A stretch of DNA of 64,000 nucleotides, from assembly GCA_947497185.1 (NCBI GenBank), contig CANMFL010000004.1:62001-126000 (forward strand), in the 5' to 3' direction. The first letter of the stretch is position 1; the number at the start of each line of letters is the position of its first letter. A program made the translations under genes and the position numbers. This DNA is from an uncultured Paracoccaceae bacterium. Lineage in GTDB: Bacteria > Pseudomonadota > Alphaproteobacteria > Rhodobacterales > Rhodobacteraceae. The notes below the pieces were generated by a model, which saw only the letters and a list, made by a program, of their open reading frames with translations, had not been told where the DNA came from and did no database searches. Shown here piece after piece: positions 1-7,771 of this stretch.

Positions 1-966
1 CTGATCATCAATGAATTCGGCGACTTAGGCGTTGACGGTGACATCCTCAAAGGCTGCGGCGAAGAGACCTGCACCGAAGACGATATCGTTGAACTCTCGA
101 ACGGCTGTATCTGCTGCACCGTGGCCGACGACTTCATCCCGACAATGGAACAATTGCTCGCGCGTGACCCGAAACCGGACCACATCGTGATCGAAACCTC
201 CGGCCTTGCCCTGCCGCAACCGCTTGTGCGGGCGTTCAACTGGCCCGGCATTTCTACACGCGTGACCGTAGATGGCGTCATCACAGTCGTCGACGGGCGC
301 GCGGTCACAGACGGCCAATTCGCGCACAACATCGCCGCCGTGGATGCGCAACGGGCGCAGGACGAAAATCTCGACCACGAAACGCCGCTGTCCGAACTGT
401 TCGAAGACCAGATCGCCTGCGCCGACATGATCGTGGTGAACAAAGCGGACCTTTTGTCCGACGACGAGGCGACAGCGCTCACCACCAAACTCAAAACCGA
501 CGCACGTGCAGGCGTTCAAGTCGTCAAAGCAGCCATGGGTGCGCTGCCCGTAGACGTGCTGCTGGGCCAAGGCGTAGGCTCTGAATCCGACCTCGAAGCA
601 CGGCACGAAATCCACCATCATCACCACCACGATGACGACGATGACCACCACGACGATCATCACCACGAACATGAACACGGCCACGACGAATTCGAATCCT
701 TCATCGTCACACGCGGTGAAATCACAGATGCAGCCGCATTCGTCAGCCAAGTCACCGACACAATCCGCGCCCACAACATCCTGCGCCTCAAAGGGTTTGT
801 TGCGGTCGCAGGCAAACCAATGCGGCAAACCCTGCAAGCCGTTGGCCCCCGCGTGGACACCTACTTCGATCAACCCTTCGGCGACGCACCCCGCGAAACC
901 CGCCTTGTAGTGATCGGCGAAGCTGGTCTGGACCAAGCCGCAATCACAAAAGCCCTGACAGCATGA
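1..966 (+). CDS. cobW: CobW-family GTPase / cobalt chaperone, 5' end outside window
   Basis: CobW belongs to the G3E P-loop GTPases and is thought to supply cobalt during aerobic cobalamin synthesis. The reading frame is open from base 1, so the start codon and P-loop lie upstream of the window. Visible are the start of the switch region (LIINEFGDLGVDG), the metal-binding motif GCICC, the ETSGLALP motif, NKADLL (the guanine-specificity motif) and a long His/Asp-rich stretch (coded by about bases 601-690) that is typical of metallochaperones of this family. The C-terminal CobW_C domain (RLKGFVAVAG) follows. The gene overlaps the next one by 4 bases (ATGA), and cobN and cobO lie just downstream, which supports a cobalamin role over the related zinc chaperones. 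Confidence 0.93.
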   Translation: MIINEFGDLGVDGDILKGCGEETCTEDDIVELSNGCICCTVADDFIPTMEQLLARDPKPDHIVIETSGLALPQPLVRAFNWPGISTRVTVDGVITVVDGRAVTDGQFAHNIAAVDAQRAQDENLDHETPLSELFEDQIACADMIVVNKADLLSDDEATALTTKLKTDARAGVQVVKAAMGALPVDVLLGQGVGSESDLEARHEIHHHHHHDDDDDHHDDHHHEHEHGHDEFESFIVTRGEITDAAAFVSQVTDTIRAHNILRLKGFVAVAGKPMRQTLQAVGPRVDTYFDQPFGDAPRETRLVVIGEAGLDQAAITKALTA

Positions 967-1415
967 TCATCGTGGCGGAAACAGACCCGCGTGAACCCGC
1001 AACCACAGCGCTGCTCAAGCAAAGCCATGCGCTGATGGAATCCCTGTTTCCGCCCGAAGATAACTTCTACCTCGACGTTGACGACCTCGTGTCGCCCGAC
1101 ATCAAATTCTACACGGCCCGCGAAGACGGCACAGTTCTGGGGACAGGTGCAATCGCGCTGAAACCCGACTACGCCGAAGTGAAGTCAATGTTCGTGTCCG
1201 AGGCCGCACGCGGCAAAGGCGTGGCAGGCGCGATCTTACGCCAACTCGAAGACACCGCACGCGACGCTGGCGTCCAATCTATGAAGCTCGAAACAGGCGA
1301 CCTGCTAAACGCAGCGCACCGTCTTTACGAACGCCACGGCTTCACCCGTTGCGGCGTTTTCGGCCCTTACGTCGTCGCAGGCTCCTCCATTTTCATGGAA
1401 AAACCCCTGACATGA
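963..1415 (+). CDS. GNAT-family N-acetyltransferase
   Basis: A 150-residue GNAT-fold acetyltransferase. The acetyl-CoA-binding motif is visible as SMFVSEAARGKGVAGAILRQLE, matching the family's V-x-x-x-x-RGKGxG/A pattern, and is followed by LYERHGFTRCGVFGPY, the usual C-terminal strand of amino-acid or small-molecule acetyltransferases. The start ATG overlaps the cobW stop (ATGA), so the two are translationally coupled. The substrate cannot be read from sequence. Coupling to cobW probably reflects operon membership rather than a role in cobalamin synthesis. Confidence 0.85.
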   Translation: MIIVAETDPREPATTALLKQSHALMESLFPPEDNFYLDVDDLVSPDIKFYTAREDGTVLGTGAIALKPDYAEVKSMFVSEAARGKGVAGAILRQLEDTARDAGVQSMKLETGDLLNAAHRLYERHGFTRCGVFGPYVVAGSSIFMEKPLT

Positions 1416-1431
1416 CGCACGGCCACCCCAG

Positions 1432-1479
1432 CTTCTTTGACTTCTTCTATATCCCGGGGGGTTGGGGGCTGGCCCCCAA
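1432..1479 (-). repeat. Dispersed GC-rich intergenic repeat, family B copy 1
   Basis: Read on the minus strand it has a hairpin (GGGGGC..GCCCCC), a C-rich run, GGGATATAG, and a tail ending AAGTCAAAGAAG. The same architecture recurs at 36187-36243 and 63240-63287. This copy lies between the 3' ends of two convergent genes. Confidence 0.8.
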
Positions 1480-1483
1480 TGCG

Positions 1484-1648
1484 TTACTCGGCTTTCTTAG
1501 CCTCAGCCGCCGCCTTCATCCGCGCCAGCAATTCCGCCTTTGTTTCACGCGCGCCAAACGGCTTTTTGCCGGACCCGTGGGCGTTATGCTCACTGTGACG
1601 CGGTTGGTTTTTGCCCTTTTTCGGAGCACCTGCAGCTTTATAATCCAT
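1484..1648 (-). CDS. Small basic hypothetical protein (54 residues)
   Basis: ATG at 1648 and TAA at 1484 give 54 residues, beginning MDYKAAGAPKKGKNQPRH and ending LLARMKAAAEAKKAE. It is rich in Lys, Ala and Gly with a likely helical C-terminus (KAELLARMKAAAEAKKAE). GAGG sits 8 bases before the ATG. The gene points away from cobN, whose start lies 47 bases further on, and converges with the GNAT gene. No function is recognised. The clean start context, low-complexity basic composition and close fit between neighbours suggest a real small nucleic-acid- or ribosome-associated protein, but this is inference. Confidence 0.65.
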   Translation of the reverse strand: MDYKAAGAPKKGKNQPRHSEHNAHGSGKKPFGARETKAELLARMKAAAEAKKAE

Positions 1649-1695
1649 GATCTCGACCTCTTATGTGAGGCGCACCTAACACGAGGCCAAAACAG

Positions 1696-4600
1696 ATGCA
1701 CCTCCTAGCCGCGACCCCCGGTGCAATCGACGATGGCCAAGAGCCTGTCGATCTCGGACAAACACCCGCCGATATCATTGTGATCTCCGCAGCCGATACC
1801 GAACTGGCCGCGCTGTCCGAAGCACGCGCCGAGATGTCCGACGCGCCATCCCTGCGTCTTGCCAATATGATGCACCTCCAGCATCCGATGTCCGTTGATC
1901 TGCATCTCGACAATTGCGCCACCAAATCCAAACTGGTGATTGCACGGGTCTTGGGCGGCGCGGGCTACTGGAAATACGGCCTTGTGCAATACGCGGCCCG
2001 CTTGCGCGAATCCGGCGTGACCTTTGTCGCACTGCCCGGTGACGACAAAGCCGACGCTGAACTGCGCGACCTCAGCACCTGCTCAAACGATGATTACGAC
2101 GCGCTTTGGTCCTACCTCGTCGAAGGTGGACCGCAAAACAGTATCAACGCGCTCGCATATGCCAAGGCAATGATCCACGGCGGCGACAAACCTGCAGCGG
2201 CTAGCCCGCTGCTCCGCGCGGGAATCTACTGGCCCGGCACAGGCATCACATCGGTCGAAGCTGTGCACGCCTTGTGCACGCCCGGTGCACGCATTGTGCC
2301 AATCATTTTTTACCGTGCTTTGGTGCAAGGCGGCGGGCTGAATCCAATCAACCGCCTGACCAAATCCCTGCTCCGCGCCGGGCTGCAGCCGATCCCCATA
2401 TTCGTGGCATCTCTCAAAGACCCACTGTCCGTCGCGACCTTGGACCAAATCTTTCAAGCCTTTGAACCGTCAGTCATTCTCAACTGCACAGCCTTCGCAG
2501 TAGGCTCTCCGCACGACGGCGACGACAGCCCGCGAAACCCGCTGACAATGGCCTCCGCGAACCAATCGCCCGTGTTCCAAGTCATCCTCTCCAGCGCTTC
2601 GGAAACCGCATGGGCTGACAGTCCCCAAGGCCTGTCAGCCCGCGACATCGCCATGAACGTCGCCCTGCCAGAAGTAGACGGCAGAATCCTCTCCCGCGCC
2701 GTTAGCTTTAAGGGCGAAGCCTACTTTGACGAGGCCACAGAATGCCCCATCGCCACCTATCAAGCCCGCGGCGATCGCATCGATTTCGTCACACAACTCA
2801 CAGCCAATTGGGCGCACCTACGCGCCACCCACGCAAAGGATAAAAAAGCGGCGCTGATCCTCGCCAACTACCCCAACAAAGACGGACGCCTCGCAAATGG
2901 CGTCGGCCTCGACACGCCAGCCGCAACCATCCACGCGTTAACGCTTTTGAAAGACGCGGGTTATACGGTGGACGTGCCCACCGATTCCAAATTCCTCATG
3001 GATCAAATCATGGCGGGACCGACAAACTGGCTCACAGATCGGGCCGACACCGACGGCGGCGCGTTCTTACCGCTCGATATCTACGAAAAACACTTCAACG
3101 CCCTGCCTTGGGACGTCAAACAACAAATCACGGACCGCTGGGGCGCACCCGACGCCGACCCCTTCATTTCGCCAAAACAACTCAATGGCACCACCGGTTT
3201 CAAATTGTCGATCCATCACTTTGGAAATGCCGTCGTAGCCCTGCAACCCGCACGCGGCTACAACATCGACCCGACCGAGACCTACCACTCGCCCGACCTC
3301 GTCCCACCGCACAACTACCTCGCCTTCTACTTCTACCTGCGCCACCACTGGGGCGCGGATGCCCTTATTCATATGGGAAAACACGGCAACCTCGAATGGC
3401 TCCCGGGCAAGGCGGTGGCGCTCTCGGAAACCTGTTGGCCCGAGGCCGTGTTTGGTCCAACGCCCCACATCTACCCTTTCATCGTCAACGATCCGGGCGA
3501 AGGCACACAAGCCAAACGTCGCACATCCGCCGTCATCATCGACCACCTAACGCCACCGCTCACACGCGCCGAAAGCTACGGACCATTGCGCGATCTCGAA
3601 GCATTGGTAGACGAATATTACGAAGCAGCAGGCGTCGACCCACGCCGGATTGAACACCTACGTCGCGAAATCCTGTCGCTCTCCGACGTCTCTGGCCTCG
3701 CCAAAGACGCCGCCTTCACAGGCGATCAAGACAGCGACCTCGCGAAACTCGACGCATACCTCTGCGAACTCAAAGAGGCCCAGATCCGCGACGGTCTGCA
3801 CATCTTTGGCCAATCGCCCACCGATGACCTTGCCCGCGACCTCACAATCGCGCTCGCCCGCGTTCCACGCGGCGATGGCAAAGAGGGGAACGCATCGTTG
3901 TTGCGGGCGATAGCGTCAGACCTCAAAATCTCAATCGACCCGCTTGATTGCGATCTGGCCGCACCTGCGCCCGAAAAGCCGAGCCTACTGCAAGACCTCA
4001 CAGCGGACACGTGGCGCACAAATGGCGATACGGTTGAACGCCTTGAAATCCTGTCACAAAACCTCCTGCGGGACGGGGGGTGGGGCGATGTGGGCGTAGA
4101 CCCACGAGCGTCACAACCCGTCCTCGATGAGATTGCGGCGAACATCACCCCCAAAGTCACGCAATGCGGCCCAGCCGAGTCGGCGGCCCTTCTCACCGCC
4201 CTTGCAGGGCACTTCGTCGCGCCGGGCCCGTCCGGTGCGCCCACGCGAGGACGGCTCGACACGCTGCCAACAGGACGCAATTTCTACTCGGTCGATAGCC
4301 GGGCCGTGCCTACACCGACAGCTTGGGCGCTTGGCTGGAAATCGGCAAACCTGCTCATCGAAAAGCACCTGCAAGACCACGGCGACTGGCCGCGCACCAT
4401 GTTGCTGACGGCTTGGGGCACAGCCAACATGCGCACAGGCGGCGACGACATCGCCCAAGCCCTTGCATTGATGGGCGTCAAACCCAAATGGGACAGCGCA
4501 AATCGCCGCGTCACTGGCTTTGAAATCCTGCCGCAAGGCGTGCTTGGCCGCCCACGCGTCGACGTCACCCTGCGCATATCAGGCTTCTTCCGCGACGCAT

Positions 4601-5403
4601 TCCCGCAACTCATCGCCCTCGTCGATTCCGCCGCCAAAGCAGTGCAAGAGTTGGACGAACCCGCAGACCTAAACCCTGCTGCGGCCCGCGCAAAACTAGG
4701 CGAAGACACCGCTCGGGTCTTCGGATCAAAACCCGGCGCTTACGGGGCTGGCCTGCAAGCGATGATCGACGAACGGCTCTGGTCCGACAAATCCGACCTC
4801 GGCGAAGCCTACCTCACATGGGGCTCTTACGCTTACGGTGCAGGTAACGACGGCGCCGAAAAACGGACAGCCTTTGAACAACGCCTGACCCAAACCGAAG
4901 CCATCGTTCAAAACCAAGACAACCGCGAACACGATATTCTTGATAGCGACGACTACTACCAATTTGAGGGTGGCGCAGCGGCAGCAATCAGCACGCTGCA
5001 AGGCCAAGATCGGCCCATCTATCACAACGACCATTCCCGCCCTGAGCGGCCCGTGATCCGCACACTTGAGGATGAAATCGGCCGCGTGGTGCGGTCCCGC
5101 GTCGTGAACCCGAAATGGATCAACGGGGTCATGCGCCACGGCTACAAAGGTGCGTTTGAAATGGCCGCGACGGTCGATTACCTGTTCGCCTTCGCAGCAA
5201 CCACAGGGGCCGTGCGCAACCATCACTTTGATCTTGTGGAAAGTGCGTTCCTAGAAGACGACACGGTTCGCGACTTCATCGCAGATCACAACGCGCCAGC
5301 CCTAAAAGAAATCGCAGAGCGCCTGCAAGAGGCTATCGACCGCGATCTTTGGCAGCCAAAGTCTAATTCAGCCCGCGCACGGATCGCCAATTTGTTGGAT
5401 TAG
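1696..5403 (+). CDS. cobN: Cobaltochelatase large subunit CobN
   Basis: CobN is the large subunit of the ATP-dependent aerobic cobaltochelatase (CobNST), which inserts Co2+ into hydrogenobyrinic acid a,c-diamide. The 1235-residue length is normal for Rhodobacterales. It begins MHLLAATPGAIDDGQEPVDLGQ, the family's usual start, and contains YWPG, IFYRAL, IFVASLKDP, ALQPARGYNID, VPPHNYLAFY, LIHMGKHGNLEWLPGKAVALS and VNPKWINGVMRHGYKGA, all recognisable CobN blocks. cobS and cobT are not in the window. No cobalamin riboswitch fits in the 47-base gap upstream. Oddity: bases 3162-3185 are an exact copy of a dispersed repeat, coding FISPKQLN in a loop that seems longer than usual for the family. Confidence 0.97.
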   Translation: MHLLAATPGAIDDGQEPVDLGQTPADIIVISAADTELAALSEARAEMSDAPSLRLANMMHLQHPMSVDLHLDNCATKSKLVIARVLGGAGYWKYGLVQYAARLRESGVTFVALPGDDKADAELRDLSTCSNDDYDALWSYLVEGGPQNSINALAYAKAMIHGGDKPAAASPLLRAGIYWPGTGITSVEAVHALCTPGARIVPIIFYRALVQGGGLNPINRLTKSLLRAGLQPIPIFVASLKDPLSVATLDQIFQAFEPSVILNCTAFAVGSPHDGDDSPRNPLTMASANQSPVFQVILSSASETAWADSPQGLSARDIAMNVALPEVDGRILSRAVSFKGEAYFDEATECPIATYQARGDRIDFVTQLTANWAHLRATHAKDKKAALILANYPNKDGRLANGVGLDTPAATIHALTLLKDAGYTVDVPTDSKFLMDQIMAGPTNWLTDRADTDGGAFLPLDIYEKHFNALPWDVKQQITDRWGAPDADPFISPKQLNGTTGFKLSIHHFGNAVVALQPARGYNIDPTETYHSPDLVPPHNYLAFYFYLRHHWGADALIHMGKHGNLEWLPGKAVALSETCWPEAVFGPTPHIYPFIVNDPGEGTQAKRRTSAVIIDHLTPPLTRAESYGPLRDLEALVDEYYEAAGVDPRRIEHLRREILSLSDVSGLAKDAAFTGDQDSDLAKLDAYLCELKEAQIRDGLHIFGQSPTDDLARDLTIALARVPRGDGKEGNASLLRAIASDLKISIDPLDCDLAAPAPEKPSLLQDLTADTWRTNGDTVERLEILSQNLLRDGGWGDVGVDPRASQPVLDEIAANITPKVTQCGPAESAALLTALAGHFVAPGPSGAPTRGRLDTLPTGRNFYSVDSRAVPTPTAWALGWKSANLLIEKHLQDHGDWPRTMLLTAWGTANMRTGGDDIAQALALMGVKPKWDSANRRVTGFEILPQGVLGRPRVDVTLRISGFFRDAFPQLIALVDSAAKAVQELDEPADLNPAAARAKLGEDTARVFGSKPGAYGAGLQAMIDERLWSDKSDLGEAYLTWGSYAYGAGNDGAEKRTAFEQRLTQTEAIVQNQDNREHDILDSDDYYQFEGGAAAAISTLQGQDRPIYHNDHSRPERPVIRTLEDEIGRVVRSRVVNPKWINGVMRHGYKGAFEMAATVDYLFAFAATTGAVRNHHFDLVESAFLEDDTVRDFIADHNAPALKEIAERLQEAIDRDLWQPKSNSARARIANLLD
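2263..2300 (+). repeat. 11-bp-period GTGCAC tandem inside cobN (family C-like)
   Basis: GTGCACGCCTT, GTGCACGCCCG and GTGCACGCATT follow one another, then GTGCC. This resembles the GTGCACGGGTT tandem at 48431-48459 and the related array at 59704-59731. It is coding here (VHALCTPGARIVP) and could be chance. Confidence 0.45.
3162..3185 (+). repeat. Dispersed 24-base repeat, family A copy inside cobN
   Basis: Starts CTTCATTTCGCC and ends ACAACTCAA. It is identical over all 24 bases to 33286-33309 and 47373-47396, which are both intergenic. It is read in frame as residues FISPKQLN of CobN. Confidence 0.85.
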
Positions 5404-5468
5404 ACGCCAGCCGCCAAAACAGCCACACCCAGATAACTTGCAAAAAGTACCATAGAAAACACACGCAT
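5400..5468 (-). CDS. Possible 22-residue membrane peptide
   Basis: ATG at 5468 and TAA at 5400 would encode MRVFSMVLFASYLGVAVLAA plus two residues, a single hydrophobic helix. It sits tail-to-tail with cobN, overlapping its last 4 bases. A purine-rich GAGG lies 8 bases before the ATG. The size and hydrophobicity fit a single-span small protein, but with no homology evidence it may be a chance frame. Confidence 0.25.
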   Translation of the reverse strand: MRVFSMVLFASYLGVAVLAAGV

Positions 5469-5620
5469 CTGAACCGCCTCGACCTAAACCTGATTTCGAT
5501 TTTTGACGTACTAAGGTCATATTCACGAAACAGTGAGGGGAAAAAACAATGCCGCAGCGCATGGCTTGCGATTGTGGCCACGACGCTACAAATTGGGGTT
5601 AACCCCGAAAGGACCACATC

Positions 5621-6238
5621 ATGACCGATACGCCAAACACCGACGACCGCCACGCGATGAAAATGGCCAAAAAGAAAGCCGCTCGCGATAAAATCATGGC
5701 GACGAAGACCGATCAAAAAGGTCTAGTGATCGTGCATACGGGCAAGGGCAAAGGCAAATCATCAGCCGCCTTTGGCATGATTTTCCGGTGCATCGCGCAT
5801 GACATGAAATGCGGCGTGGTCCAGTTTATCAAGGGCGGAATGTCCACAGGCGAGCGTGATTTGATCCTCGCGAAATTCACCGACACCTGCGCCTTCCACA
5901 CGATGGGCGAAGGCTTTACTTGGGAAACGCAGGACAAAAGCCGCGACACGGAAATGGCTCAGGCTGCATGGGCCAAGGCGAAAGAACTGATCTTGGACGA
6001 GACCAACCACATGGTTTTGCTCGACGAAATCAACATCGCGATCCGCTATGACTATGTCTCTGCGGCAGAAGTTGTGGAATTCCTGCGCGATCACAAACCA
6101 GCCATGACCCACGTCGTTCTGACGGGCCGCAACGCGCATGAAGACCTGATCGAACTCGCCGATCTCGTGACCGAAATGGAGCTGGTGAAGCATCCGTTCC
6201 GGTCAGGGATCAAAGCACAGATCGGCGTCGAGTTTTAA
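5621..6238 (+). CDS. cobO: Cob(I)yrinic acid a,c-diamide adenosyltransferase (CobO/BtuR)
   Basis: Transfers the 5'-deoxyadenosyl group from ATP to reduced cobalt in corrinoid precursors, the step after cobalt insertion, or salvages corrinoids. The 205-residue length is normal. A P-loop GKGKGKSS spans residues 41-48, preceded by the basic N-terminal helix typical of CobO. VQFIKGGMSTGER, LDEINIAIRYDYV and VVLTGRNAHEDLIELADLVTEME are CobO/BtuR signature blocks. AGGACC lies 7-12 bases before the ATG. It lies 217 bases after cobN with the same orientation, and a strong hairpin follows its stop. Confidence 0.95.
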   Translation: MTDTPNTDDRHAMKMAKKKAARDKIMATKTDQKGLVIVHTGKGKGKSSAAFGMIFRCIAHDMKCGVVQFIKGGMSTGERDLILAKFTDTCAFHTMGEGFTWETQDKSRDTEMAQAAWAKAKELILDETNHMVLLDEINIAIRYDYVSAAEVVEFLRDHKPAMTHVVLTGRNAHEDLIELADLVTEMELVKHPFRSGIKAQIGVEF

Positions 6239-6251
6239 TCCACGCAACGCC

Positions 6252-6285
6252 AAAAGACGTGCCCGCCAGCGCGGGCGCGTCTTTT
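6252..6285. terminator. Bidirectional intrinsic terminator
   Basis: AAAAGACG-T-GCCCGC, loop CAGC, then GCGGGC-G-CGTCTTTT. The stem is flanked by A on the left and T on the right, so it can end both cobO (plus) and the convergent MYG1-like gene (minus), whose stop codon overlaps the T-run. Confidence 0.85.
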
Positions 6286-7213
6286 ACTCGGCTGTAATGG
6301 CCGCTTCTTTCACAGCAATTTCAGCCATTTCCAAAATCGCATCGCGGCTGTTCGCCACGGCGATGAAACGGGCGTTGTGACAGAACTTTGCCCCTTTGAC
6401 GCCGCTTGCATCTTCGAGCCCCGCATCGGTCAAACCCGCCCATGCAACGGGCAAATCGGCCCGCTGGTCGAACGTGTCATGCGACAGTTTGATGCCGTTC
6501 AACGTCCAGTCATCACCGCGCGGATTAACCACGAACAAGATGTGGTCGGCCTCTGCTTTGATTAAAGCAGAGCGGTACGGCATCCCCATCGGCAATTCGA
6601 GAATCGCGGATGTGCCCGCCGCTTCAATCGCTGCTTCGACCATGCTTTGCGCCCGCGCTTTGGCGGCGACGTTGGCGATAAATGCCTCGATGAAACGCCG
6701 CGCAATCGGCATCGCCGCGAAAAAGGCGTCGTCGTCTGCGGTCGGTGACGGATCATCAAACACAGGTTTCAAGCTGCCCAGCAACGACGGCAATGTCATC
6801 ACCGACAAGGGCCCAGCGACCGAAGGTTCCATCGCGCCGTTGTCCAGCAGATCAATCGGCAACACAAATTTCGTGTCGAACGTCGTGTGGATCGCGTCAA
6901 TATCATCTTCAGGCACGTTCATCGCTGCCAGATAATCGCGCCCGTAATGCGCCCAAATCAAACCAAAAGAGCTGTACGGCTGTTCATCTTCACGCAGCGG
7001 GCTAGGCCGTTGGTGGTGGTCAAAAATCTGCGCGTCTGCGTCAAAATCGCCGCCAACGTCGTAAATAATCTTATCCGCACCGGGCGTGATCATGTCACGA
7101 TCCCGCGTCCGTACCAATTTTGCGTCGGGGAAAAGTTGGGTCAAAATAACGGAGGACAGCAGTTCATCCGCGTGGAAACCGCCTGAATGCGTGACTAGGT
7201 TGGTGATGGTCAT
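6284..7213 (-). CDS. MYG1-family (UPF0160) metal-dependent hydrolase-like protein
   Basis: 309 residues from the ATG at 7213, which has GGAG six bases upstream; a GTG at 7225 in frame is less likely. Family features: THSGGFHADELLSSVIL near the N-terminus, IIYDVGG and IFDHHQ, the DHH-like metal-binding motif, then YSSFGLIWAHYG. Bacterial members are poorly characterised; the eukaryotic relative MYG1 is a 3'-5' RNA exonuclease in nucleus and mitochondria. A hydrolase or exonuclease role is therefore plausible but unproven here. It converges on cobO across a shared terminator and follows the NDUFS4-like gene on the same strand. Confidence 0.88.
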   Translation of the reverse strand: MTITNLVTHSGGFHADELLSSVILTQLFPDAKLVRTRDRDMITPGADKIIYDVGGDFDADAQIFDHHQRPSPLREDEQPYSSFGLIWAHYGRDYLAAMNVPEDDIDAIHTTFDTKFVLPIDLLDNGAMEPSVAGPLSVMTLPSLLGSLKPVFDDPSPTADDDAFFAAMPIARRFIEAFIANVAAKARAQSMVEAAIEAAGTSAILELPMGMPYRSALIKAEADHILFVVNPRGDDWTLNGIKLSHDTFDQRADLPVAWAGLTDAGLEDASGVKGAKFCHNARFIAVANSRDAILEMAEIAVKEAAITAE

Positions 7214-7240
7214 TGATGGCTCCACAAGGGCGTCAGAATT

Positions 7241-7265
7241 AAAAAAGGCGACCCGATTGGTCGCC
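7241..7265 (-). terminator. Intrinsic terminator of the NDUFS4-like gene
   Basis: On the minus strand GGCGACC, loop AATCG, GGTCGCC, then TTTTTT. It separates the NDUFS4-like gene from the MYG1-like gene. Confidence 0.85.
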
Positions 7266-7297
7266 TTGAGATTAGCAATGTCCGTCTTAACAACGGG

Positions 7298-7609
7298 TTA
7301 GTGGGTCCAAGCTCCACGGCGGTTCGTCGCAAAATTCTCGCCATACCCACCGGCACGCACGTTTGCTTTGCGTGTTTTGGGTTCCTGAACAACGGCGTCG
7401 ATGCCGTGATCCTTGGCATAATCTAGCGCGGCTTCTTTGGTGTCAAAGGTCAGGCGCACTTGCGCTTGCGTGTCAGACGACGACGTCCACCCCATCAGCG
7501 GGTCAACTTCACGGCCCGTCTCATTCACGTGCTCTAAAACCCATTTCCGAGTCTTAGCCGTACCAGACGACATGGCAGTTTTCGCAGGCTTAAAAATACG
7601 TGCACGCAT
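7298..7609 (-). CDS. NDUFS4-like complex I accessory subunit (ETC complex I conserved region)
   Basis: 103 residues from the ATG at 7609, which follows AGGAG six bases upstream; an upstream in-frame start would add an unconserved tail. The conserved region includes [54 protein letters not shown] and the C-terminal [12 protein letters not shown]. Homologous to the 18-kDa subunit NDUFS4 of mitochondrial complex I, which in alphaproteobacteria is a peripheral NADH:quinone oxidoreductase subunit, usually encoded apart from the nuo operon as here. Confidence 0.92.
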   Translation of the reverse strand: MRARIFKPAKTAMSSGTAKTRKWVLEHVNETGREVDPLMGWTSSSDTQAQVRLTFDTKEAALDYAKDHGIDAVVQEPKTRKANVRAGGYGENFATNRRGAWTH

Positions 7610-7771
7610 GGGTTTCTCCTTGATGAGCGTCTTATGTAAAAAACGGCCGCACATTGCAAGGATTCCCGCACAATGCCCCTTAGAAAGGATGCAAAAACGT
7701 CGCTGCGTTAATCAAGGGTTGAAGCCAGCGCATGAAAGGCCAAATGTAAGGGACCCCGCCAGGAGCCCGCA

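Noticed and set aside
25..936. 303-residue minus-strand open frame opposite cobW
   Set aside because: Mirror of the His/Asp-rich cobW sequence (Val/Met-rich run); no start context or homology.
1649..1695. Cobalamin riboswitch before cobN
   Set aside because: The gap is only 47 bases, too short for the element, and no B12-box-like sequence is visible.
2263..2300. GTGCAC array in cobN as a regulatory site
   Set aside because: The residues VHALCTPGARIVP fit the normal CobN alignment, so the nucleotide periodicity may be coincidental; listed as a low-confidence repeat only.
5549..5602. 17-residue frame starting MPQRMACDCGHDATNWG
   Set aside because: No Shine-Dalgarno beyond a purine run, very short, no sign of conservation; treated as part of the cobO leader.
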